Notes: generated from the letters alone by a model not told the origin. Numbered from the stretch's first letter, positions 11,113 to 22,604 are shown. The stretch is 64,000 nucleotides of DNA from Ampullaceana balthica (GCA_944989445.1 CALYLW010000015.1:796124-860123); one strand, 5' to 3'. Made by a program: numbers and translations.

Positions 11113-11656
11113 CAAGGGGGTCAAAGAATTCAAATTAGTATCTCTCTTGTGGATCCAGTGTGGGCTCGACCTGAACAAGGGGGTCAAAGAATTCAAATGA
11201 GTATCTCTCTTGTGGATCAATTGTGGGCTCGACCTCAACAAGGGGGTCAAAGAATTCAAATTAGTATCTCTCTTGTGGATCCAGTGTGGGCTCGACCTGA
11301 ACAAGGGGGTCAAAGAATTCAAATTAGTATCTCTCTTGTGGATCTCTCTTGTGGCTCGACCTCAACAAGGGGGTCAAAGAATTCAAATTAGTATCTCTCT
11401 TGTGGATCCAGTGTGGGCTCGACCTGAACAAGGGGGTCAAAGAATTCAAATTAGTATCTCTCTTGTGGAACCAGTGTGGGCTCGACCTGAACAAGGGGGT
11501 CAAAGAATTCAAATTAGTATCTCTCTTGTGGATCCAGTGTGGGCTCGACCTGAACAAGGGGGTCAAAGAATTCAAATTAGTATCTCTCTTGTGGAACCAG
11601 TGTGGGCTCGACCTGAACAAGGGGGTCAAAGAATTCAAATTAGTATCTCTCTTGTG
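11113..11656. repeat. 63-bp satellite, nine units
   Basis: Units start at 11113, 11176, 11239, 11302, 11366, 11429, 11492, 11555 and 11618. Each starts CAAGGGGGTCAAAGAATTCA and contains one copy of TATCTCTCTTGTG plus GGGCTCGACCTGAA. Unit 4 (11302-11365) is a 64-bp variant with a second partial TCTCTCTTGTG. The ninth unit is interrupted by the 13-bp array. Confidence 0.95.
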
Positions 11657-13907
11657 TATCTCTCTTGTGTATCTCTCTTGTGTATCTCTCTTGTGTATCT
11701 CTCTTGAGTATCTCTCTTGTGTATCTCTCTTGTGTATCTCTCTTGTGTATCTCTCTTGTGTATCTCTCTTGTGTATCTCTCTTGTGTATCTCTCTTGAGT
11801 ATCTCTCTTGTGTATCTCTCTTGTGTATCTCTCTTGAGTATCTCTCTTGTGTATCTCTCTTGTGTATCTCTCTTGAGTATCTCTCTTGTGTATCTCTCTT
11901 GTGTATCTCTCTTGTGGATCTCTCTTGTGTATCTCTCTTGTGTATCTCTCTTGTGTATCTCTCTTGTGTATCTCTCTTGTGTATCTCTCTTGTGTATCTC
12001 TTGTGTATCTCTCTTGTGTATCTCTCTTGTGTATCTCTCTTGTGTATCTCTCTTGTGTATCTCTCTTGTGTATCTCTCTTGTGTATCTCTCTTGTGTATC
12101 TCTCTTGTGTATCTCTCTTGTGTATCTCTCTTGTGTATCTCTCTTGTGTATCTCTCTTGTGTATCTCTCTTGTGTATCTCTCTTGTGTATCTCTCTTGTG
12201 TATCTCTCTTGTGTATCTCTCTTGTGTATCTCTCTTGTGTATCTCTCTTGTGTATCGTATCTCTCTTGTGTATCTCTCTTGTGTATCTCTCTTGTGTATC
12301 TCTCTTGTGTATCTCTCTTGTGTATCTCTCTTGTGTATCTCTCTTGTGTATCTCTCTTGTGTATCTCTCTTGTGTATCTCTCTTGTGTATCTCTCTTGTG
12401 TATCTCTCTTGTGTATCTCTCTTGTGTATCTCTCTTGTGTATCTCTCTTGTGTATCTCTCTTGTGTATCTCTCTTGTGTATCTCTCTTGTGTATCTCTCT
12501 TGTGTATCTCTCTTGTGTATCTCTCTTGTGTATCTCTCTTGTGTATCTCTCTTGTGTATCTCTCTTGTGTATCTCTCTTGTGTATCTCTCTTGTGTATCT
12601 CTCTTGTGTATCTCTCTTGTGTATCTCTCTTGTGTATCTCTCTTGTGTATCTCTCTTGTGTATCTCTCTTGTGTATCTCTCTTGTGTATCTCTCTTGTGT
12701 ATCTCTCTTGTGTATCTCTCTTGTGTATCTCTCTTGTGTATCTCTCTTGTGTATCTCTCTTGTGTATCTCTCTTGTGTATCTCTCTTGTGTATCTCTCTT
12801 GTGTATCTCTCTTGTGTATCTCTCTTGTGTATCTCTCTTGTGTATCTCTCTTGTGTATCTCTCTTGTGTATCTCTCTTGTGTATCTCTCTTGTGTATCTC
12901 TCTTGTGTATCTCTCTTGTGTATCTCTCTTGTGTATCTCTCTTGTGTATCTCTCTTGTGTATCTCTCTTGTGTATCTCTCTTGTGTATCTCTCTTGTGTA
13001 TCTCTCTTGTGTATCTCTCTTGTGTATCTCTCTTGTGTATCTCTCTTGTGTATCTCTCTTGTGTATCTCTCTTGTGTATCTCTCTTGTGTATCTCTCTTG
13101 TGTATCTCTCTTGTGTATCTCTCTTGTGTATCTCTCTTGTGTATCTCTCTTGTGTATCTCTCTTGTGTATCTCTCTTGTGTATCTCTCTTGTGTATCTCT
13201 CTTGTGTATCTCTCTTGTGTATCTCTCTTGTGTATCTCTCTTGAGTATCTCTCTTGTGTATCTCTCTTGTGTATCTCTCTTGAGTATCTCTCTTGTGTAT
13301 CTCTCTTGTGTATCTCTCTTGTGTATCTCTCTTGTGTATCTCTCTTGTGTATCTCTCTTGTGTATCTCTCTTGTGTATCTCTCTTGTGTATCTCTCTTGT
13401 GTATCTCTCTTGAGTATCTCTCTTGTGTATCTCTCTTGTGTATCTCTCTTGTGTATCTCTCTTGTGTATCTCTCTTGTGTATCTCTCTTGTGTATCTCTC
13501 TTGAGTATCTCTCTTGTGTATCTCTCTTGTGTATCTCTCTTGTGTATCTCTCTTGTGTATCTCTCTTGTGTATCTCTCTTGAGTATCTCTCTTGTGTATC
13601 TCTCTTGTGTATCTCTCTTGAGTATCTCTCTTGAGTATCTCTCTTGTGTATCTCTCTTGTGTATCTCTCTTGTGTATTTCTCTTGTGGATCTCTCTTGTG
13701 GATCTCTCTTGTGTATCTCTCTTGTGTATCTCTCTTGAGTATCTCTCTTGTGTATCTCTCTTGTGTATCTCTCTTGTGTATCTCTCTTGAGTATCTCTCT
13801 TGTGTATCTCTCTTGTGTATCTCTCTTGAGTATCTCTCTTGAGTATCTCTCTTGTGTATCTCTCTTGTGTATCTCTCTTATGGATCTCTCTTGTGGATCT
13901 CTCTTGG
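11644..13907. repeat. 13-bp satellite, about 174 units
   Basis: The unit is TATCTCTCTTGTG. The middle (about 11940-13230) is almost uniform except for an 11-bp unit near 11996 and a small insertion near 12253. Both edges are rich in TATCTCTCTTGAG variants. On the right the array runs into GGGGCTCGACCTGA (13906-13919), the end of a 63-bp unit. Since 13 is not divisible by three, all frames cycle through the same 13-residue peptide and stay open; the 400 to 870-codon frames are artefacts. Confidence 0.97.
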
Positions 13908-13996
13908 GGCTCGACCTGATTTTCCTCAAATTGGCTTTTATCCGACAAACTCGATGTCCTTGTATTGAGTCAAATTTTTTATCTGCATCTATTTCG

Positions 13997-14055
13997 GATG
14001 AAATTTGCCAGCATCAACAAGGATGATATTTGCCAGCATCAACAAGGATGACATT
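13997..14055. repeat. Short tandem repeat, 25-26 bp, about 2.5 units
   Basis: The unit contains TTTGCCAGCATCAACAAGGA, ending in a decayed ATTAGCCAGTG. Confidence 0.75.
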
Positions 14056-14059
14056 AGCC

Positions 14060-16625
14060 AGTGTTAAGTACCTACCTGGGATGGTAACTGGCAACTTTTT
14101 TTTCTAAATTTAACACTCATGGGGCACCGGGGGCCCATAATGTCATTTTTTGCTTACATGAGCTATATAAAAATTAGTTTAAGCGCTAGCTACTGTGTAA
14201 ATTGTTGGATCTTAACCAAACTTTGTATATGTCAACTTGATAGCCAATATTAAAATACTTTAGGGCACTGAACTGGAAATAGTCATTCTTTTTGGGCTGG
14301 GGGCCCAAAAAGTCACATTTCTTAAACGTTTAAGATTTTATTCACCATTCAGTCATTAACAATCTTGACAAATAATGACACATTTATCCATTATTATACA
14401 AATTGAAATCAACAGGGGTTTTGAAATTTATATCTTGCACTGAATGGGCCCCGGGGCCCTTAATGTCTTTTTTTGCTTATATAAGATATATAAAAATTAT
14501 TTTATGCGTTAGCTATTGAGTAAATGAATGGATCTAAACCAAACTTTGAATACAAAAACTTGGTAGCCCATATTAAAATACTATAGGGCACATAAATTCA
14601 AATGTCCATTCCTTCGGGGCCAGGGGCCCCCAATGTCTTTTCTTCGTATATTTTTAATGTATTTTCCCCATTCAATTTTTCACGATCTTGAGGAATATAT
14701 CTATGAGGAAACTTAATTAAATGAAAAGGTTTTTGAAATTTACATCTATCACCAAATGGGCCCAGGGGCAGTGATTGTCTTTTTTTTCTTATATCTATTA
14801 TATTTAAATCAAATTATGTCTGTGTGTGTGTGTGTATGTCCTTTATAGCTGACTAAACTATTCATCCGATCGTCGTGAAACGTTTTGAGACTGTTGAGTA
14901 CCCACCTGGGATGGTAACTGGCAACTTTGTTTTCTAAATTTAACACTCTTGGGGCACAGGGGGCCCATACTGTCATTTGTTGTTTACATGAGCTATATAA
15001 AAATTAGTTTAAGCGCTGGCTACTGTGTAAATTGTTGGATCTTATCCAAACTTTGTATATGACAATTTGATAGCCAATATTAAAATACTATAGGGCACTA
15101 AACTGCTAATATCCATTCCTTTGGGGCTGGGGGCCCAAAAAGTCACATTTCTTAAACGTTTAAGATTTTATTCACCATTCAGTCATTAACAATCTTGACA
15201 AAATATGACTTATGTATCAATTATTATACAAATTGAAATGAACAGGGGTTTTGAACTTTATATCTTGCACAGAATGGGCCCCGGGGCCCTTAATGTCTTT
15301 TTTGGTTATATATCTATATATATAAAAATCAAAGAATGTCTGTGTGTGTGTGTGTGCATGTCCTTTATAGCTGACTAAACCATTCATCCGATTGTCATGA
15401 AATTTTTGGCGACTGTTAAGTACCCAACTGGGATGGTAACTGGCTACTTTTTTTCGAAATTAAACACTCATGGGGGGCCGGAGGCCCATAATGTCAATGT
15501 CATGTTTTGCTTATATGAGCTATATAAAAATTAGTTTAAGCTTTAGCTACTGTGTTAGTAAATGGATCTTAACCAAACTTGGTATATAAAATCTTGACAG
15601 CCAATATTAAAATACTATAGGGCAATAAACTCCTAATGACCATTCATTCGGGCCTGGGGGGCCAAAATGCCTTTTTTCTTAAACTTTAAAAAATTTATTC
15701 CCCATTCATTTATTAAAGATCTTTAAAAATAATGATAAATGCATTCATTATTATCCATATTGAAACGAACAGTTGTTTTGAACTTTATGTCTTGCTCAGA
15801 ATGGGCCCTGGGGCCCTTAGTGTCGTTTTTTGCTTATATGAGCATTATAAAATTTGGTTTATTTGTTACCTACTAAGTAAATGAATGGATCTTAAACAAA
15901 CTTTGTATTCAAAAACTTGGTATCCCATATTAAAATACGTAAGGGCACTGAACTTCTAATGTCAATTTCTTCGGGGCCGGGGTCCCCAAATGTCTTTTTT
16001 CGTATATGCTTAAGATAGTTTTCCCATTCACGTTATAGCGATCTTGAGAAATATATTCATGATGAAAGTAAATTTTTAAAAAACACCGGTTTTCGAAATT
16101 GACATCTTGCACCGTAGGGGCCCTTGGGCCCCTGAATGTCGTTTATTTTCCCTATATTAACAATATAAAAAATTAGTTTAAGTGTTAGATAATGCGAAAA
16201 TAACTGGATTTTGACCAAACTTAGTATATATAAACTTTAAAGCCTATATTACATTACTATAGGTCACTTAACTCCTAATTTCCATTCCCTCGGAGATGGG
16301 CGCCCAAAATGTATTTTTAACTGAACGTTAATAATTGTATTACCCATTTAATTTTACACGATATTGAGAGATATAGCTTGAGTACAATGGCAATAAAAAA
16401 TATAAATTATCTCTCATTTTGGGGCCCGGGCTCTTAATATCGTTTCTTCTTTTGTAAACTTTTTTAATTATTAATTTATTTATCTGTTTGCTATGAAACT
16501 TGGAATGTTTTCTACATTTCCGCGAAAATTTTAAGCATAAATATTTTAAAAACATACCACTAATTGGTTTCTTTAAATTTATTCATTTTTACAGAGATCG
16601 TTGCAACGCACGGCGGGACTGCTAG
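14060..16625 (+). mobile_element. Helitron-like repeat block with a CTAG end
   Basis: Diverged units share GAGCTATATAAAAATTAGTT at about 14160, 14483, 14990, 15518, 15841 and 16158 (spacing about 320 or 510-530 bp) and G-rich cores such as GGGGGCCCAAAATG. Two units start with a run like TCTATATATATAAAAATCAA followed by (TG)n and a CCATTCATCCGAT motif. The right end reads ACGGCGGGACTGCTAG then T (CTAG at 16622-16625), as expected for a Helitron 3' end. No Rep/helicase frame is seen, so it is non-autonomous. The family call is inference. Confidence 0.6.
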
Positions 16626-16864
16626 TTTCTTATAAAAGGCGTAAATATTAATGAGTAGCACAAAGTTGCGAATAGTGGCAACCTTATTAGTCCTTATTGG
16701 ATTAGACCAATCTTCGCAACTTTAAAAAGACATTTTTGGTCACTATAACATAAAGTCCAAAACGACTAGAGCGCAAACTTTGTCAACCATGTAGAACAAC
16801 TGTATGATCAGCTTTTACAATTCTACTCTACAACGAAAGTTAAGTACCCCCAGTGGATCCATGA
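16626..16864. other. Unassigned stretch
   Basis: No gene or repeat was recognised between the Helitron-like end and the integrase relic. Confidence 0.5.
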
Positions 16865-17380
16865 CTAACCTTCAGAGAAACGGTCAAATGCCAAGTAACA
16901 ATTTAGACAAACTGCAAAGCATTTTGAAGTTTTTAAAAAAAGGGATTGATTCTTTACCATGGTGAAAAGGAAGTTCTCAATAAAAGTCGCCTGCCAAATA
17001 TTCATGTCAACCCAAATTTTGGTGGACATTTTGGCAGAGATAAGACAGCCACAATCTCTGAACGATGTAATTGGAAAAGAATGAAGAATGACGTTCACAA
17101 ATATATCAAATTCAAAAATGTTTTGCCCTAAAGCCAAAAACTAGCAAGAAGACACAACCACTGAACAATATACCAGTGCACACCACATCTGTACATGCCT
17201 CAATAAGATGCACTCCTTTTGAAATTATGTATGGACAGAAAGCCAAGCTACCTAAGGATCTCAAGCCTGCGGAAGATGGGACAGTTTTACCATTAACTTA
17301 TTTGGACAATGTCAACGCCGATGTGCTGAACACATACAGCAATTCAAAAATGCTAAATCTAACCGTGAATACCAATATCC
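16865..17380 (+). pseudogene. Ty3/gypsy-type integrase relic
   Basis: The translation at 16946-17131 has a zinc-binding HHCC-like region with GGHFGRDKTATISERC and KNDVHKYIK, but the second Cys pair expected after YIK is replaced. A second open piece from 17176 has TTSVHASIRCTPFEIMYGQK, the conserved integrase C-terminal core seen in gypsy elements and KRBA2-like domesticated copies. The catalytic DDE part between them is missing and stops separate the pieces, so it is dead. The frame at 17176-17535 fuses this tail to LINE sequence. Confidence 0.7.
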
Positions 17381-17439
17381 ACCCAGTCCAGTCGCATCAA
17401 GAGTGTAACTTTGATCGCAGAAATACAAGAAGCCAAGAA

Positions 17440-17859
17440 TTAACTGATGATTCCATTGTTTATATAATCCTTAATGAAAGACGCCTGAAATGGCTGGGAC
17501 ATGTGGAAAGAATGAGCGCGGGTCACATCCCCTAGGACCTCCTATATGGAGAACTGGTATCGGAAAAGAGGAAGACAAGTCTCCCACGTCTCCTATTTAA
17601 AGATGTCTGCCAGAGAGACTTGAAAGCAGCCAGAATAAGGACAAGTGACAGAGTGTAAAGCAGAAGACCGATCTACATGGCGCACAGTTGTCAAAGAGAA
17701 CGTAAAGTAGTCGAAGAGCGCAGCTTGGACGAGGTTACAGACAGAAGAGATAGGAGAAAGGCCAAAACATTGGAAAGCACAGAATTCGTTTGCACCATCG
17801 TCTCGCGAGACGGAAGGATGCTGATGAGGATGATATCAAGAATCATCGCCGCATTCATC
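17440..17859 (+). pseudogene. LINE C-terminal fragment (APE-type LINE)
   Basis: It encodes LNERRLKWLGHVERMSAGHI, then after stops a basic segment with TDRRDRRKAK and ESTEFVC. These match the ends of the LINE copies at 47753-48120 and 38706-38954. The zinc finger is cut off after FVC and replaced by the LINE 3' UTR motif CACCATCGTCTCGCGAGACG. Confidence 0.75.
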
Positions 17860-17981
17860 ACATTGAACCCTGATGGATTGGTCCCTACCTCGTGGTAGAA
17901 TCATTGAACCTGATGGATTGGTCCCTACCTCGTGGTAGAATCATTGAACCCTGATGGATTGGTCCCTACCTCGTGGTAGAA
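17860..17981. repeat. 41-bp tandem repeat, three units, at a LINE 3' end
   Basis: The unit contains CCTGATGGATTGGTCCCTAC and CTCGTGGTAGAA. The middle unit lacks one C. It directly follows the LINE tail. Confidence 0.9.
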
Positions 17982-17989
17982 TCATTGAA

Positions 17990-18145
17990 CAAGGGAAGAG
18001 TTAAGCTAAAGAATATATCGTCTGACAAAATACTCAGAAACACCTACAATGTCAGTAACGTAAAAGTTTACAGCAATAAACAGGTTTCTTCACCCAATCA
18101 TTTCCCTGATGATTCTGTTGAAGGAACAAGAAATCACAGGTGAAG
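17990..18145 (+). pseudogene. Possible gypsy polyprotein tail fragment
   Basis: One frame reads KLKNISSDKILRNTYNVSNV, which resembles the short chromodomain-like tail of gypsy or KRBA2-like proteins. If so, the LINE fragment and 41-bp repeat at 17440-17981 interrupt one older gypsy copy. The evidence is a short similarity only. Confidence 0.3.
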
Positions 18146-18484
18146 AAACAGATATCATTGTGATACAACCTGTCTCAACACAAATGCAGATTAGGACTTT
18201 TAACCCAGTAAAAATGTCAAGAACGCGTCTTAGCACAACTCTTGGCCTTACTTTTGACAAGTTTGTATATTAGGCCACAATCGAGATCTTGAACAACCGA
18301 GACGTACATATTAAAGGGAAAAAAGTGGGGGGGGGCGGTTATTTCAGGGCAATAAACTACATTCTGACTGGAACAGAGGACAACCACATCCTCCTTAGAG
18401 ATAAAGTAATTCAACACGTGAACACTGGCAATACATAACAACTACATGACAACCACATGATGATGACTACTTGAATCAAAGTGT
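18146..18484. other. Unassigned stretch
   Basis: A G9 run lies near 18331; nothing else was recognised. Confidence 0.4.
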
Positions 18485-18640
18485 AAAATGGGTTGGCTGA
18501 GGAAACCAGGAAAACCAACACTCTATCAACATTTAAAAGTCTAATAAAAATGCAAGACTAGACCTAAACCAATGATAAGTGTAGGACGTAATAATCTTCT
18601 GTATAGAAAGAGCATCGTTAAATGATAAGATAAGTTAAGG
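18485..18640 (+). mobile_element. 3' end relic of the jockey/CR1-like LINE
   Basis: It matches the end of the LINE at 37330-38427: a coding tail ending in AAAATGCAAGACTAG, then a 3' UTR with GACGTAATAATCTTCTGTAT, GAAAGAGCATCG and a decayed GATAAGATAAG tail. Confidence 0.75.
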
Positions 18641-19036
18641 GGTAAGGAATCAAAAGTGTTTGCACGCAAGAAAAGCAACAAATATAACCACTCCTAAATT
18701 ATTGTTTAATCATGTAGTGCTTGATAAGTTAATGTTAAATGAAAAATAAAAAAAGAAAAACGATGATTCCATATATATTTGTATAGACTGTAACTTTTGA
18801 TCTTGAATCGTCGAAATTATATAAGATTTCAAATTTTAAAAACGAGACAACGACATCATCATTTTCAAAAAAATGTAATGCTCCTTTCATTCATTGTAAA
18901 ATATTTTATAATTATAATTGTATTTTAATTAAAGCAATTTTGCTACTTAAGAAAAGCGTTTAATTTCTCTGAAAGAGCTAAACTATGAAGAGAAAGTCTA
19001 AAAAGTCATTAATCATCTTTTTACTATATATCCCCA
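18641..19036. other. AT-rich stretch, nothing recognised
   Basis: No gene or repeat was seen. Confidence 0.5.
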
Positions 19037-19150
19037 TGTTGTCAAAGGGGTATATTCTGGCCTGAGGGGGTATATTCTGGCCTAGGCCAGTTTAACTCCA
19101 GGGGTATATTCTGTCCTAGGCCAGATTATACCCGGGTATATTTTGGTCAG
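19037..19150. repeat. Imperfect repeat with palindromic CCTAGGCCAG cores
   Basis: Four loose units of GGGGTATATTCTGGCCT type alternate with inverted forms (CCAGATTATACCC). The stretch could fold into hairpins. Origin unknown. Confidence 0.6.
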
Positions 19151-19190
19151 GGGTTTAATGTCGCCTGTTACACCGGGATTATTCATTTTG

Positions 19191-19310
19191 CATATCCTAG
19201 CCATCTGAGGCGTCTATATCCTAGCCATCTTAGGCGTCTATATCCTAGCCATCTGAGGCGTCTATATCCTAGCCATCTTAGGCGTCTATATCCTAGCCAT
19301 CTGAGGCGTC
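19191..19310 (-). repeat. 24-bp tandem repeat, five units, made from LINE coding sequence
   Basis: Five exact 24-bp units alternate GAGGCGTC and TAGGCGTC forms, giving a 48-bp higher order. On the minus strand each unit reads AGACGCCTCAGATGGCTAGG plus ATAT, encoding RRLRWLGY, in frame with the preceding LSE of the LINE motif SERRLRWLGH. The array is an expansion inside the LINE C-terminal coding region. Confidence 0.9.
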
Positions 19311-21700
19311 TTTCACTAAGATTGAGAACATGCTTTGGATATTGGCACGCATCAGGACCTCACTATTTGGCACTTTGTCCTGCCATTTAATGCCAAGGAT
19401 GCGACGCAGGCGCCTCAAGTGGAAGCTATTATTAAGTTTGCGCTCATGGGATGAATAAGTGGCCCATGTCTCGTTCCCGTATAGCAGCCTAGTATTGACG
19501 CAGGCTCGATAGACACACAGTTTGGTTTTCTCCGTTTGCTTGATGTTTTGTCAGAGCCGTTTATTTATTTTAGCCATTGTGGCAGCTGCTTTGCCAATTC
19601 TAATGTTTATTTCGTCCTCGATGGAGAGTGAATTGGAAACCTTGGAACTCAAGTAGGTGAAGCTGTCCACAACCTCAAAGTTTTCATTGTCGATATTGAT
19701 GGTAGGAGGAGAACATGTGTCTTGGGCCATGATGTTTGTCTTTTTCAAGCTAATCTGCAGACAAAATTCTTTGCAGGCGTTGGAGAAGCTTGAAACGAGT
19801 TGTTGCAAACCAGTTTCTGTGTGTGTTATCAGTGCCACATCGTCAGCAAAAGGAAGCTCGCGATTTAGGACATCTGTCGTTTTGGTTTTGGCTCGGAGGC
19901 GGGCAGTGTTGAAAAGTCATCCATCAGCTCTGGTGTGTAACCAGATTCCATCATTGCTATCCTTGAATGCGTATCGAAGCTGTACAGAGAAGAATATTGT
20001 GAACAGATTTGGTGCGAGTACACAACCTTGTTTAACTCCACTTCTGACTGGAAAGGCTTCTGACGTAGCTCCGTCGAACTGCACTGTGCCTTGCATATTT
20101 TCATGGAACTGTCTGATGATGGCAAGTACGTAGGTGTGGGGTACAGCCAATTTTTTCCAGGATTTGAAATAACCCGCTGCGACTGACTAAATCAAAAACT
20201 TTCGTAAGATCCACAAAGGCAATGTATAGTGGCATCTGCTGCTCTCTGCATTTTTCCTGGAGCTGCCGTATGGAGTACACCATGTCTATGGTTGACCGAC
20301 CAGCCCGGAAACCACACTGAGATTCTGGATAAACTCGGGATGCTAAACTCTGTAATCGTGTTAGTATGACACGGGCAAAAGCCTTTCCTACAATACTTAG
20401 CAGTGAAATGCCGCGATAGTTATTGCAGGCACTTTTTCAGCACTTGTTCTTATATAGTTTCACTATATTTGCATCCTTTAGGTCCTGGGGGATGTATCCC
20501 TGTTCCCAGCGGAGGGACAGAAGCTCAGAGTAGAACTGAATCTTTCCATTCTTTAGAACTTCTGGTGGTATGCCATCATTCCCAGGGGCTTTTCCACAAG
20601 CTAGACAGTCACTTGCTTTGCTCAGCTCTTCATGTGTGGGCACGACATCCAGTTCTTCCATGAGTGGCATAACAGGGATGTCATCTAGAACGGTGCTGGA
20701 GACTGTGGTAACTTTTGCATACAGTTCCTGTGAGAGACGTGTTGTTGTGTTTACATTGTATGAGAATGCAATGACTTGACCTAGTATGAAACACGTGGTT
20801 TAGGAGGTGCACTGTAAGCGTGCTGGTCGAGGACTGGGAGAATAGCTGGCTATAAATGTACGGTTCAAGAGGCAACCGGGTGGATCACGGGTTGATTGTA
20901 GTTGATTGCATACGAGCTGCTTAGGTAGTTGATTGTACAGTTGATCACAGTGAATTGTATATAGTGATTAAAGACAGTTGTTAACTAGACCACACTGTGT
21001 TAAAGACTTGTAACTTGACCAGCCACAATATCTATTACAGTTCCAGATAATGCTCAATCCACCGTTTTAGCTGCGCTGCCTGGTCTTGGATAATTTCTCC
21101 ACCTTTGGACTTTAGAGGGGCAACCTCGGACGTCAAAGGGCAAGTTCCTTTTTTTAATATTTTCATACATGGCCTTGACATTTCCCATGTCTGCAGCTGA
21201 CTGTAAGCTGGAGCAGAGGTTAAGCCAGTAGATATTGGCACATTGACGTGCGACTTTGTGGGTATGCAACTTGGCTGTTTTTAAGTCAAGCAGCCTGTCG
21301 GGTGTAGGCTTTTCCTTGTAGGCCATAAGAGCTTTCCTTTTAGCTTCAGTGACAGGTTTCATCTCATCCCAGTGTTTATCAAACCAGTCCGTGTTTTTGT
21401 GTGATTTTTTGCCAAAAATTCTGATGTGTAGATCATGTCTCTTAGATGCGTCCATTTGGAGTCAATTGTGACGTATGGGGATGTCTTTGAGAGACCTTCA
21501 TGCTCTTTTTCTGGAAAACAGCTGCGTTTTCACAGGGTCTTCCGTGCTGAAGGTGTTGATGCGTGGACAATAGTGGAAATCCCTTTTTCTTGGTGTGGTA
21601 CACGTTTTCCCTCATTTTTCGTACCTTGCTGGCCACGAGAGAGGGATCCGTGTCGCAGTCCGCACTGTGATAGCTGCGAGCGAGTAGATCACTAGCAAGT
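19311..21700 (-). pseudogene. LINE reverse transcriptase and C-terminal region, decayed
   Basis: Read right to left: a linker with KNTDWFDKHWDEMKPVTEAK (about 21400); the RT start with CGKAPGNDGIPPEVLKNG (about 20600); a fingers block PLYIAFVDLTKVFDLVSR (about 20200); the GVKQGCVLAPNLF block (about 20030); the catalytic motif FADD (about 19850); the thumb region with SLKKTNIMAQ (about 19740); and the SERRLRWLG region at 19310. Stops and frameshifts break it at least five times. A solo LTR sits at 20729-21039. It belongs with the APE-type LINEs at 46074-48126 and 55009-57150; RTE-like placement is likely but not certain. Confidence 0.85.
20724..21044 (+). mobile_element. Solo LTR inside the LINE, with target duplication
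   Basis: The element 20729-21039 starts TGTGAGAGACG and ends CTATTACA, so it has the TG...CA ends of an LTR. It is flanked by the 5-bp duplication GTTCC at 20724-20728 and 21040-21044. Removing it restores the LINE frame EHYLELYAK. A TATA-like CTATAAATG lies in its middle. No internal retroelement sequence is present. Confidence 0.8.
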
Positions 21701-22545
21701 TGTGCACGCCTGGTGATGATGAGGTCCAGCTGGTGCCATTGGCGCGATCACACTCTCACACACAAGCCTCGTGAGCATCACACTTCCAGCAGCCCCTGTT
21801 CATTCTCATTTAAATTTCCCCTTCCAAAAAGACCAAGACATGTGGGAGAGGCTTCGTGGTCACTCCCCACTCTAGCATTGAAATCTCCAAGGAGATAAAT
21901 TCCATAATCTTTGTGGATGCTGGCTATTGCCTGGTTTAAAGCTCCATAGAATAATTGGTCCTTCTCTTCCGGGGTTGAACAGAGAGTACGCACAAAACTG
22001 ATTGATAGGCCCGCAGCTGTTCTGAGTCTTAGAATGATGATCTTCTCCATGCCTGATGATGGGGGTTAAATGGACGGTAGGAGGATGTTCGTAACTGCAA
22101 AGCTTACACCATGGTGTTTTGTTTCGTCTCTAGGTCTGCCTTGCCAGAAAAAGCTGTAATTTGTTTCTTTTAATGAGCCGCTGTATGGAAGCCTAGTCTC
22201 CTGAAGGTATGCAATGTCAATCTTCAGTCTGTTAAGCTCTCGATCAATTATACCAGTTTTCTAGTGTAATTTATAGACTTCAGGTCATCTGTGATGCCGG
22301 GACACATAGTCCTAACGTTCCAGCTAGCGATACGAAAAGCTGGTGTATTCTCTTTCTTTTTTACCTTTCTTGGTGCTGGGCTTTTGGAGACGCTGGAGTG
22401 TTCTCTCCAGAGGTGATGCAAGCCTGGGCGAGTATTATGGAGAATTATCTGCTGCCCATACAGCATATCTTCCCTCTCCAAGTCAATGGTGTAACCAAGG
22501 GAACGACTTGCGTCAAGGCAGCTTGGCGCCATTGGCGTCGCAGGA
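21701..22545 (-). pseudogene. LINE APE-type endonuclease domain, decayed
   Basis: The N-terminal endonuclease motif IASWNVRTMCP is encoded at about 22290-22330. Further on, IYLLGDFNARVGSD at about 21880 carries the GDFN block of APE-type nucleases. The domain continues into the RT part at 19311-21700, so the copy was once near full length. Several stops separate the pieces. Confidence 0.8.
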
Positions 22546-22604
22546 GCTGCCGAATGTACATCATTTTTATGTATAGACCGTCTGTATGTGATCCATTTCC
22601 TGGT

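Noticed and set aside
11324..13948. Very long open frames (up to 874 codons) on both strands
   Set aside because: They are readings of the 13-bp and 63-bp satellites; every frame gives the same short peptide repeat and there is no start, splice or domain context.
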